Source of the DNA: Lachnospiraceae bacterium
GTDB taxonomy: Bacteria > Bacillota_A > Clostridia > Lachnospirales > Lachnospiraceae
DNA length: 6,380 bases
NCBI GenBank assembly: GCA_017620055.1
Contig: JAFZRD010000113.1
Coordinates: forward strand, 1 to 6,380
Reading direction: 5' to 3'
The notes beneath the pieces were generated by a model. It searched no databases. It had not been told where the DNA came from and worked only from the letters and a program-made list of their open reading frames with translations. A program made the position numbers and the translations under genes. Positions 1-6,380 of this stretch are shown here, one piece after another (position 1 is the stretch's first letter; each line of letters starts with the position of its first letter).

Positions 1-1002
1 CTCGGCGCCGGTTTCAATATGGAATTCACGGGTATCGAGAATATCTACTTAAACGGCACGATGCTGGGATTTTCCGAGAAGGAGATAGACGAGAAGCTCG
101 ACTCGATACTTGAGTTCGCCGATATAGGAGACTTCGTGAACCAGAAGGTCAAGACGTATTCGAGCGGTATGTTCGTGCGCCTTGCGTTTGCGGTCGCTAT
201 CAACATCGATCCCGAGATACTCATAGTCGACGAAGCGCTTTCGGTCGGTGACGTGTTCTTCCAGAACAAGTGCTACAGGAAGTTCGAGGATTTCAAGAAA
301 CAGGGCAAGACGATACTGTTCGTCAGCCATGATCTCGGAAGCATCAGCAAATACTGCGACAGGGTCATACTCCTTGAGCGGGGTCACAAGATCGGAGAAG
401 GCGATCCGAAAGAGATCATCGACATGTACAAGAAAGTGCTCGTCGGACAGCTGGAATCGGTCGTTAACACGAACAAGAGTGATCTTATAGACAAGGGACG
501 CAAGTGGAAGGACCTGATGCAGCTTAATCCGAATGCGGACGAATACGGCAGCGGGCTCGCGGAGTTCACCGATTACTGCGCGTACGACAACGGCGGCACG
601 ATAACGAACACGATAATCAAGGGTGACGAGTTCACCGTCAAAGTCAGGGTGAGATTCTTTGAGACGATACAGGATCCGATATTTGCGGTGTCCTTCAAGA
701 ATATGCAGGGTACCGAGATCACGGGCACGAACACGATGTTTGAAAAGATAACGACGGGGACGCCGAAGGCGGGCGAGACCGTGACCGTCACGTTCACCCA
801 GAGCATGTCGCTGCAGGGCGGCGAATATCTCGTATCACTCGGTTGCGTGGGATACAGGGACGGCAATTTCACTGTTTACCACAGGCTCTATGACGTGTTC
901 AATCTGACCGTCATATCGTCGAAGAACACGACGGGATTCTATGACATGAACTCGGTCGTCACGGTCACAAAAGAAGAGCAGGAAGACGCGGGGCAGGAGT
1001 AA
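1..1002 (+). CDS. Wzt-type polysaccharide ABC transporter ATPase with C-terminal carbohydrate-binding domain (5' partial)
   Basis: This is the ATP-hydrolysing subunit of an ABC-2 exporter that moves a lipid-linked polysaccharide across the cytoplasmic membrane. It would pair with a Wzm-like permease, probably encoded just upstream. The frame is open from base 1 (333 residues seen), and the first residues, LGAGFN, are part of the conserved Wzt/TagH core. The ATG at base 19 is therefore internal, and the Walker A loop and true start lie outside the window. Counting from base 1, visible motifs are the signature YSSGM (53-57), Walker B EILIVDE (72-78), the D-loop LSVGD and the switch histidine in FVSHD (H110). 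After a linker, residues ~181-311 form a beta-rich domain with the layout of the Wzt C-terminal domain, including a TEITGTNT segment and a late GGEY turn. In E. coli O9a that domain binds the capped glycan end. TagH-like ATPases usually lack this domain, which favours a Wzt role. The class is secure; the glycan is unknown. Confidence 0.93.
   Translation, partial: LGAGFNMEFTGIENIYLNGTMLGFSEKEIDEKLDSILEFADIGDFVNQKVKTYSSGMFVRLAFAVAINIDPEILIVDEALSVGDVFFQNKCYRKFEDFKKQGKTILFVSHDLGSISKYCDRVILLERGHKIGEGDPKEIIDMYKKVLVGQLESVVNTNKSDLIDKGRKWKDLMQLNPNADEYGSGLAEFTDYCAYDNGGTITNTIIKGDEFTVKVRVRFFETIQDPIFAVSFKNMQGTEITGTNTMFEKITTGTPKAGETVTVTFTQSMSLQGGEYLVSLGCVGYRDGNFTVYHRLYDVFNLTVISSKNTTGFYDMNSVVTVTKEEQEDAGQE
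995..999 (+). promoter_or_regulatory. Ribosome binding site AGGAG for the methyltransferase/kinase-like gene
   Basis: AGGAG lies inside the last two sense codons of the transporter gene, 7 bases before the ATG at 1007. It is the strongest Shine-Dalgarno match among the three gene starts in the window. It fixes the start at 1007 and suggests translational coupling to the upstream ATPase. Confidence 0.8.
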
Positions 1003-1006
1003 CCTT

Positions 1007-3334
1007 ATGGCATACAGGAATAACGACAACATAGGAAATGTCGTGGTCGATTACACATATTATAAAGGCGAGGATCTGTACTCCGAGGGAGCCGCGGAGG
1101 ACAGACTGCTCGACTACGTCAAAAATCACACCGCCCTCGATTACGAACATTACATACAGGAATCGAGATCGTGGTCTGTGATGTATCACCTGTCGTATAT
1201 AAGGGAAAACGTTGCGGCGTGGCTGCCGATAGGACCCGATGACAGTGTTCTTGAGATAGGCAGCGGATGCGGCGCCGTAACCGGTGTTCTTGCAAGGCTT
1301 GCACACTCGGTCACATGTGTTGAGCTGTCCAAGAAGAGAAGTCTCATCAATGCCTATAAGAACAGGGAATATGACAATATCAGGATAATGGTCGGCAACT
1401 TCGAGGATGTCGAACAGGGCCTGACCGAGAAATATGACTACATCACGCTGATCGGCGTTCTTGAATACGCATCTTCGTACATAAATGCCGAGATGCCGTA
1501 TAAGGCGTTTCTTGAGACTGTCAGAAAGCACTTAAAACCCGGCGGCAAAGTCGTGATCGCGATCGAGAACAGGCTCGGCATGAAGTATTTTGCCGGATGC
1601 AAGGAAGACCATCTCGGAACGTTCTTCGGAGGGATAGAAGGGTACGGTCCCGAATCCAAGGTGCGCACATTCTCAAAAGAAAGCCTCGAGGAACTGCTTG
1701 CGCAGGCAGGGTACCATGACAGCAGGTTCTATTATCCGTATCCCGATTACAAGCTCCCTCACACGATATATTCGGATGACAGACTTCCGGGAGTCGGGGA
1801 CCTTAATACCAACATGTGCAATTATGATGCCGACAGGGTCGTTCTGTTTGACGAGACAAAGGCATTCGACGCGATGATAGAGGAGGGCAGGTTCCCCGAA
1901 TTTGCCAATTCGTTCGTTGTGATGACAAGCCCGAACGCCGGGTGGCAGGATGAAATGACGCTTCCGGTGTTTGCCAAGTACTCCAATGACAGGATCGAAG
2001 ATTACAGGATATGTACGATCATAAACAGGACACCGGGCGGCGAAAACGAAGTATACAAGATGGCTCTGTCGACCCACGCCAACGCCCATATAGGACATCT
2101 GTCCGAGAGTTACGGAAGGCTGTTCGAGCAGTATGAGGGGACAGGTCTTACACCGGTAAGATGCGCACTTATAAAGGGCAGGGAAAAGGGCATGGCATTT
2201 GCCGGTGTTGCATCAAAGACAAAGGACTCGGTAAGGTTTGACTATGTTTCGGGAATCTCGCTTGACGAATACTTAAACGAGCTTGAGGCGACCGAACAGT
2301 ATCCGAAGATGGAATCCGTGATACTCGAGTACTGCAGGAAGCTCAATACATGCACGGATATTACGGAATTCAGACGCTCCGTCGCGTTTGACGAAGTGTT
2401 CGGCAGAAGGGATTTCAGGAAGAAGTACGTGGGAATGAACCCGTGTAACTTCGACATGATCTTTTCGAATATCGTACTCGATGCGAATGAGCGGGAGAAC
2501 GGAAAGTGGACCGTTCTTGACTATGAATGGGTCTGGAACTTTCCGGTCCCGATACAGTTCGTCATTTACAGGGCTCTTTATTATCACTTCAGGGACAGGG
2601 AAAATGACGGATTCTCTCTGTACCTGTCGAGAAAAGGCATGGATGTGTACAGCCTGTGCGGGATAGATATAGGCGAGAGGATGCTCTTTGCGGAAATGGA
2701 GCATGCGTTCCAGGTGTATATAATAGGCGGTGCCGCATCGCTCGAGGTCATGCGGGTGCTGATGCCGACGACTTCGATCAGGATAGACAATATCGTCAAG
2801 ATCGGCTCGTATCTGCGTAATCTTGACACTCCGAGGATATATTTCTCGAGAGGGACTAACTATTCATCCGACAAACAGCTCGGTGTCATCGCGGACGTCA
2901 ATGACGGTCATGTATCGATGCGTATCGTGTTTGACAGATACATCAATTCGCTTCGTATAGATCCGACGGAGTATCCGTGCCTTCTGCATGTGGAAAAGCT
3001 CTGCTACATGCTCGACGACGGAGCGAGACAGGACGTTTCGCAGATAATCGTGAACGGGTACAAGCTGACCGAGAGATCATACATCTACGATACGAATGAC
3101 GCACAGATCATCATAGAGGGAGTGCCGCAGAACGCCAAATCGATCGAGGTCGGATATCACGTCACGATGATCGACAACCCGTTCTACGAGGACATGGTGG
3201 GGCTGCTGCGCGCACGCGAAGAGGCGAGGCTTGCCAGGAAGCAGGAATTCTCATACAGGCTTAAGAGAAAAGCGGGTATCATCAAGGAAGACAATCTGCC
3301 CGAAGGGTTCGTGAGGGCGGATCTTACAAAATAA
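1007..3334 (+). CDS. Methyltransferase with kinase-like domain, possible glycan chain-capping enzyme
   Basis: The protein has 775 residues. Residues ~1-305 are a class I SAM-dependent methyltransferase: the SAM loop LEIGSGCG is at 82-89, an acidic ribose-binding residue is E106 (CVELS), and the post-motif strand with KPGGKVVIAIEN is at 177-188. The flanking KGEDLYSEG and YYPYPDYKLP segments are typical of a methyltransferase family common in clostridial polysaccharide loci. Residues ~320-600 read as a kinase fold of the aminoglycoside-phosphotransferase/WbdD type. Lysine K351 follows a GG turn, catalytic-loop D483 and N488 keep the D-x4-N spacing, and metal-binding D505 is in VLDYEW; the usual HxD histidine is N481. 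Residues ~605-720 are beta-rich with an LRIDP turn, and the tail 733-760 is a basic helix. No signal peptide or membrane segment is seen, so it is cytoplasmic. The gene sits 4 bases after the Wzt gene. By analogy with WbdD it may methylate and perhaps phosphorylate the non-reducing glycan end. The methyltransferase is near certain, kinase activity is inferred, and the acceptor is unknown. Confidence 0.88.
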   Translation: MAYRNNDNIGNVVVDYTYYKGEDLYSEGAAEDRLLDYVKNHTALDYEHYIQESRSWSVMYHLSYIRENVAAWLPIGPDDSVLEIGSGCGAVTGVLARLAHSVTCVELSKKRSLINAYKNREYDNIRIMVGNFEDVEQGLTEKYDYITLIGVLEYASSYINAEMPYKAFLETVRKHLKPGGKVVIAIENRLGMKYFAGCKEDHLGTFFGGIEGYGPESKVRTFSKESLEELLAQAGYHDSRFYYPYPDYKLPHTIYSDDRLPGVGDLNTNMCNYDADRVVLFDETKAFDAMIEEGRFPEFANSFVVMTSPNAGWQDEMTLPVFAKYSNDRIEDYRICTIINRTPGGENEVYKMALSTHANAHIGHLSESYGRLFEQYEGTGLTPVRCALIKGREKGMAFAGVASKTKDSVRFDYVSGISLDEYLNELEATEQYPKMESVILEYCRKLNTCTDITEFRRSVAFDEVFGRRDFRKKYVGMNPCNFDMIFSNIVLDANERENGKWTVLDYEWVWNFPVPIQFVIYRALYYHFRDRENDGFSLYLSRKGMDVYSLCGIDIGERMLFAEMEHAFQVYIIGGAASLEVMRVLMPTTSIRIDNIVKIGSYLRNLDTPRIYFSRGTNYSSDKQLGVIADVNDGHVSMRIVFDRYINSLRIDPTEYPCLLHVEKLCYMLDDGARQDVSQIIVNGYKLTERSYIYDTNDAQIIIEGVPQNAKSIEVGYHVTMIDNPFYEDMVGLLRAREEARLARKQEFSYRLKRKAGIIKEDNLPEGFVRADLTK

Positions 3335-3343
3335 CGGACGGCC

Positions 3344-3347
3344 GGTG
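3344..3347 (+). promoter_or_regulatory. Weak ribosome binding site GGTG before the first GT2 gene
   Basis: The 18-base gap after the methyltransferase gene holds no GGAGG. The best match to the anti-Shine-Dalgarno is GGTG, 5 bases before the ATG at 3353. The weak site suggests that translation relies partly on ribosomes finishing the upstream gene. Confidence 0.4.
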
Positions 3348-3352
3348 CACTT

Positions 3353-5392
3353 ATGAGAGCATTGAAGGAAGAAGCATATCAGGAATACAAGGAAGAATGT
3401 TTTAAGCAGACAATGCCCTATGCTTATGAGCTTGCCTATACCGATGTGCCGGCTGATGAGGGAGCGTCCTACACCGGAAGAGTGATAACGTTTCCCGACG
3501 ATAACGGCAATATCTTAAACTTTGAAGGCATCAACGAGGACTACGTCGTATTTGTCAGCCGTGATGGAGTATATGAGCCCGATATGGTGCAAAGGCTCCT
3601 TGCGGGAGGCAAAGGCGCCGATATAGTTTACCCGGACGAAGATTACACGACGGATGTATCCGCAGACCTTTCCGACATAAACGTCAGGATCAGGGTGCTT
3701 CGCACACCGTGGAGAAAACCCGACTATTCACCCGATACGATCGTATCATTTCCATACATCGAAACATGTTTTGCTATAAGGACCAAGTTTGCAAGGTACG
3801 TACCTGCTATCCAAAGATCGCCCGAGATCGGCGATAATGTCAGGTGCCGTGATTTTCTGCTGCGCGCTCTTGAGCGCGCGGGCAGTGTAGTTCACGTGCC
3901 GCAGGTGCTGTATCACCGAGATCTTGAAAAACTCCTTCCGGGGCGGCCGGATGCTTCCGATACGGAGATATTCGAAGCGCTCTATGAACTGTACAACAGG
4001 CCCGGTTACGTGCTGTGCCGCGAGGCTGCGGAAAAGAGACGCGCGATAAATGTCATTCCCGAGCTTAAGAAGAAGCAGGAGTTCATAGTATCGGTGATCA
4101 TCCCCTCGAAGGACCAGCCGAAGGTGCTGAAGGAATGCATCAGGAATATCAGGATAAATGCGGGCAAGGTCCCGTACGAGATTATCGTCGTGGACAACGG
4201 TTCGAGCGAGGAGAACCGCGACATCATCGACAAATACGTCACGCAGCTTCCCGGAGGACGCGGGACATACATATATCAGCCGATGGACTTCAACTATTCG
4301 GTCATGTGCAATCTCGGTGCCGCTTCGGCAAAGGGCGATTACCTGCTGTTCATGAACGACGATGTCGATGCCATAACCGAGGGATTCATTGAAAAACTCC
4401 TTGTATATGCGGCAAGAAGCTATGTCGGGGCCGTGGGGGCAAAGCTCCTGTTCCCGGACGACGTGTCGATCCAGCACATCGGAGTCATGGACATAAACCG
4501 CGGACCCACGCATAAACTGGCGTTTTCACCCGATTCTGAGGCGCAGTATTACTGCCGCAACAGGTTTGCCTGGAATGTGCTCGCTGTAACGGGTGCCTGC
4601 CTTATGGTGAACAGGGAAAAATACTATCAAACGGGCGGTTTTTATGATAAAATGGTGGTCGGGTATAACGACACGGATCTGTGCGTCAGACTGATCGAAG
4701 CCGGGTACTACAATGTCGTCAACAACGACTGCGTTATGACGCATCACGAGTCACTCGCAAGAGGCGCTGACGGGGCAAGCGATACGAAGTCGGCAAGGCT
4801 TCGCGAGGAGAGGGATCTCCTGTATCAGATCCACCCCTGGCTGTCCGCGCACCGCGATCCGTTCTACGGTTACATGCTCGATGCCGATACGACACAGATC
4901 AGATGCGCTACGCTTCCCGACTATCAGCTGACCGATAAGCGAAGCAAGACCAAAGAGATGTACAAGCTTCCCGGCAGGATATCGAAGAAGGTGATGTTTG
5001 CGATCGATCAGTGTTCGATCGAACGCGGAATCGCGCACGATGCACAGGATGCGTACGTGATCGAAGGCTGGGGCCTTTCCGCCGCATGGGATAACGCGAT
5101 CGTGCGTAAATACCTTGTACTCATCCCGCTTGATGAGGACGATGTTGAGAAGAAGGAGTATATCGTGGCGACGACGTCCCTGAAGTACAGAAGTGATGTC
5201 GGGGAAGTATTCCCGGATGCCGTTAACGTCAAGCTGGCGGGTTTCGTGTGCCGGATACCGTTTGATGCCATCGATGCGCATACACGGTACAGGATCGGCG
5301 TACTCCTGAAAAAGACTGTTGGAATGAAGAGCTACAGGATGGCTCTGGGTGATATATATGAACCGCGAAGAGGAATTGTCAAAGACGACTGA
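3353..5392 (+). CDS. GT2 family glycosyltransferase with degenerate N-terminal GT-A remnant and C-terminal beta-rich module
   Basis: The 679-residue cytoplasmic enzyme would add a sugar from a nucleotide donor to a growing polysaccharide. The complete GT-A domain spans ~245-500: SVIIPSKDQ (247-255), nucleotide-binding VVDNGS (279-284), the FNYSVMCNLGA helix (313-323), a metal-binding DxD region MNDDVDA (334-340), and the catalytic-base region YNDTDLCVRL (438-447) followed by THHES (463-467). Before it, residues ~40-235 match only the later part of a second GT-A domain: a DYVVFVSRDG strand, IVYPDED, RKPDYSPD and HVPQVLY. That half lacks a SIIP/DGS front and has SRDG where the DxD motif should be, so it is probably inactive. 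Residues ~541-672 form a beta-rich module with YRSDV and a later AGF turn, frequent after clostridial GT2 domains. The start at 3353 fits the tight operon spacing; the next Met is residue 21. The 3' end overlaps the next gene by 35 bases. The sugar and linkage cannot be told from sequence. Confidence 0.92.
   Translation: MRALKEEAYQEYKEECFKQTMPYAYELAYTDVPADEGASYTGRVITFPDDNGNILNFEGINEDYVVFVSRDGVYEPDMVQRLLAGGKGADIVYPDEDYTTDVSADLSDINVRIRVLRTPWRKPDYSPDTIVSFPYIETCFAIRTKFARYVPAIQRSPEIGDNVRCRDFLLRALERAGSVVHVPQVLYHRDLEKLLPGRPDASDTEIFEALYELYNRPGYVLCREAAEKRRAINVIPELKKKQEFIVSVIIPSKDQPKVLKECIRNIRINAGKVPYEIIVVDNGSSEENRDIIDKYVTQLPGGRGTYIYQPMDFNYSVMCNLGAASAKGDYLLFMNDDVDAITEGFIEKLLVYAARSYVGAVGAKLLFPDDVSIQHIGVMDINRGPTHKLAFSPDSEAQYYCRNRFAWNVLAVTGACLMVNREKYYQTGGFYDKMVVGYNDTDLCVRLIEAGYYNVVNNDCVMTHHESLARGADGASDTKSARLREERDLLYQIHPWLSAHRDPFYGYMLDADTTQIRCATLPDYQLTDKRSKTKEMYKLPGRISKKVMFAIDQCSIERGIAHDAQDAYVIEGWGLSAAWDNAIVRKYLVLIPLDEDDVEKKEYIVATTSLKYRSDVGEVFPDAVNVKLAGFVCRIPFDAIDAHTRYRIGVLLKKTVGMKSYRMALGDIYEPRRGIVKDD
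3862..3879 (+). repeat. Perfect 8-bp inverted repeat inside the GT2 gene
   Basis: The arms GCGCGCTC (3862-3869) and GAGCGCGC (3872-3879) are exact reverse complements around a central TT. As RNA this would fold as a 7-bp GC-rich stem with a CUUG loop. It encodes an RALERA stretch within the degenerate N-terminal domain. It may be a by-product of codon choice; there is no U-tract, so it is not a terminator. Confidence 0.5.
5348..5352 (+). promoter_or_regulatory. Ribosome binding site GGTGA inside the upstream gene
   Basis: GGTGA matches the 3' half of the ideal AGGAGGTGA and lies 5 bases before the ATG at 5358, wholly inside the upstream GT2 reading frame. It supports the overlapping start over the later in-frame ATG at 5493. 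Confidence 0.55.
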
Positions 5393-6380
5393 ATATTACA
5401 GGGATCTGTACGAGAAAGAACGGATCAAAAACGCGGAGCTTACCGAGAAGCTCGTTGACGCGGAAGCAAAAGTCGCAGACCTTTCTTACAAAATGGACAA
5501 GCTCCGTAATTCAATGATCTGGAAGATGATATATCCTTTCCGGTTGTTGTGGAGCCACACGAAGAACATATTCATCCGTATCAGAAGGTACGGGAGCATT
5601 TCAAATCTCAAGAAGAAGATCGAAAGCAAGATCATCGAAAAGCGTGCGTACAAGAGTTACGGCACGCTGTCAATGCCTTCCCCTGAAGAGGTACAAAAAC
5701 AGAAAGATACGAAGTTTTCCAAGGACATACTGTTCTCGATACTCGTGCCGCTTTATAACACTCCCGAGAAGTTCCTCCGGGAGATGATCGATTCCGTTGT
5801 TGCACAGACATACGGCAACTGGGAGCTGTGCCTTGCGGACGGTTCGGATTCCGAGCACTCATATGTTGCCGATGTTGTCAGGTCGTATAACGATCCGAGG
5901 ATCAGATACGAGAAGCTTAGGGAGAATCTCGGGATCTCGGGCAACACGAACAAGTGCTTCGAGATGGCAAAGGGAGACTATATCGGCCTTTTCGACCATG
6001 ACGACATACTTCATCCGACGGCGCTTTTTGAATACATGAAGGTCATATGCGACAGTGATGCCGACTACATCTACTGCGACGAGACAACGTTTTCGGGAAG
6101 CTCAATCGATCACATGATAACGCTTCATTTCAAGCCGGATTTTGCGCCCGATAACCTTCGGGCGAACAATTATATTTGCCACTTCTCGGTTTTCTCCAAA
6201 GAGCTTGTTGATAAATGCGGAACATTCAGGACCGAGTTCGACGGAAGCCAGGATCATGACATGATCCTTCGCCTGACACAGGCTGCACAAAAGATCGTCC
6301 ACGTCCCGAAGATACTGTATTACTGGAGAAGCCATGCGGGAAGCGTTGCGAGCGACATCAACGCGAAGAGCTATGCGATA
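5358..6380 (+). CDS. GT2 family glycosyltransferase with N-terminal coiled coil (3' partial)
   Basis: The frame is open from ATG 5358 to the window end (341 residues, no stop), so the gene continues outside. Residues ~1-50 are charged and heptad-like, as expected for a coiled coil. They run into SMIWKMIYPFRLLW (52-65) and a basic stretch to ~96, which could lie on the membrane surface. The GT-A domain begins at ~124: SILVPLYNT (127-135), ADGSDS (160-165), LGISGNTNKC (191-200), metal-binding FDHDD (212-216), YIYCDE (237-242), FKPDFAPD (258-265), the catalytic-region GSQDHDMILR (296-305), and HVPKILYYWRSH (315-326). All expected motifs are present, so this domain looks active. In this family the YYWR segment is usually followed by a second GT2 domain, which probably lies downstream. 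The donor sugar is unknown. The gene overlaps the previous one by 35 bases in a different frame; an in-frame stop at 5325-5327 limits any earlier start, with GTG 5349 the only close alternative. Confidence 0.92.
   Translation, partial: MNREEELSKTTEYYRDLYEKERIKNAELTEKLVDAEAKVADLSYKMDKLRNSMIWKMIYPFRLLWSHTKNIFIRIRRYGSISNLKKKIESKIIEKRAYKSYGTLSMPSPEEVQKQKDTKFSKDILFSILVPLYNTPEKFLREMIDSVVAQTYGNWELCLADGSDSEHSYVADVVRSYNDPRIRYEKLRENLGISGNTNKCFEMAKGDYIGLFDHDDILHPTALFEYMKVICDSDADYIYCDETTFSGSSIDHMITLHFKPDFAPDNLRANNYICHFSVFSKELVDKCGTFRTEFDGSQDHDMILRLTQAAQKIVHVPKILYYWRSHAGSVASDINAKSYAI

Noticed and set aside
19..21. ATG at 19 as the start of the ABC transporter ATPase
   Set aside because: The frame is open upstream, LGAGFN before it belongs to the conserved ATPase core, and a start here would remove the Walker A loop.
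965..1531. Open frame of 188 codons on the - strand
   Set aside because: It is opposite the well-conserved methyltransferase domain and spans a gene junction; it shows no motif of its own.
3746..4513. Long open frame of 255 codons on the - strand
   Set aside because: It lies fully opposite the GT2 catalytic domain, has no recognisable protein motif, and is explained by the composition of the coding strand.
5001..5021. 7-bp inverted repeat CGATCGA / TCGATCG with a 7-base centre
   Set aside because: It is short, AT/GC mixed and built from common GATCGA codon pairs within the coding region; no sign of function.
4751..5281. Open frame of 176 codons on the - strand
   Set aside because: It is opposite the C-terminal part of the GT2 gene, has no family features and no independent context.
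5351..5360. GATATATATG as a promoter -10 box
   Set aside because: It overlaps the start codon at 5358, has no matching -35 element, and lies inside a continuous operon.
5358..5392. A frameshift splitting one large glycosyltransferase into two
   Set aside because: The upstream protein ends after a complete C-terminal module and the downstream one starts with its own coiled coil and ribosome binding site, so these are two genes.
5493..5495. ATG at 5493 as an alternative start of the last gene, avoiding the overlap
   Set aside because: The ATG at 5358 has a GGTGA site at good spacing, and the extra residues form a sensible coiled coil; the later ATG would cut it off.

Overview
The window is a compact piece of a surface-polysaccharide gene cluster. 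Four genes, all on the + strand, are packed head to tail with gaps of 4 and 18 bases and one 35-base overlap. No promoter, terminator, RNA gene, mobile element or CRISPR array is visible, and no stretch over 20 bases is non-coding. Both edges cut through genes, so the cluster continues on both sides. The base composition is near balanced by eye. Arg is often AGG, Ile is often ATA, and Leu is mostly CTT/CTC/CTG. Together with the protein types (a very conserved methyltransferase N-terminus and tandem GT2 proteins with C-terminal beta-rich modules), this suggests a Gram-positive anaerobe of the Clostridia, most likely Lachnospiraceae-like. That assignment is inference from style, not from a marker gene.

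Layout: (1) bases 1-1002, the 3' part of a Wzt-type ABC transporter ATPase carrying a C-terminal carbohydrate-binding domain; its Walker A region and start lie upstream. (2) 1007-3334, a 775-residue protein with an N-terminal class I SAM-dependent methyltransferase, a central kinase-like domain that keeps the core phosphotransfer residues, and a C-terminal beta-rich module. (3) 3353-5392, a GT2 glycosyltransferase with one complete GT-A domain, preceded by a shortened and degenerate second GT-A domain and followed by a beta-rich C-terminal module. (4) 5358-6380, the start of another GT2 protein with an N-terminal coiled coil, a short aromatic/basic segment and an intact GT-A domain; it runs off the window.

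How they may work together: the two glycosyltransferases would build a glycan on a lipid carrier at the inner face of the membrane. The methyltransferase/kinase-like protein could modify the growing non-reducing end. The Wzt C-terminal domain could recognise the finished end before the ABC transporter exports the chain. This parallels the WbdD/Wzt chain-capping and export logic of E. coli O9a and the methylation-terminated S-layer glycans of Geobacillus. The idea that this cluster is a capping-coupled exporter is the main hypothesis of this report, and it is not proven by the sequence.
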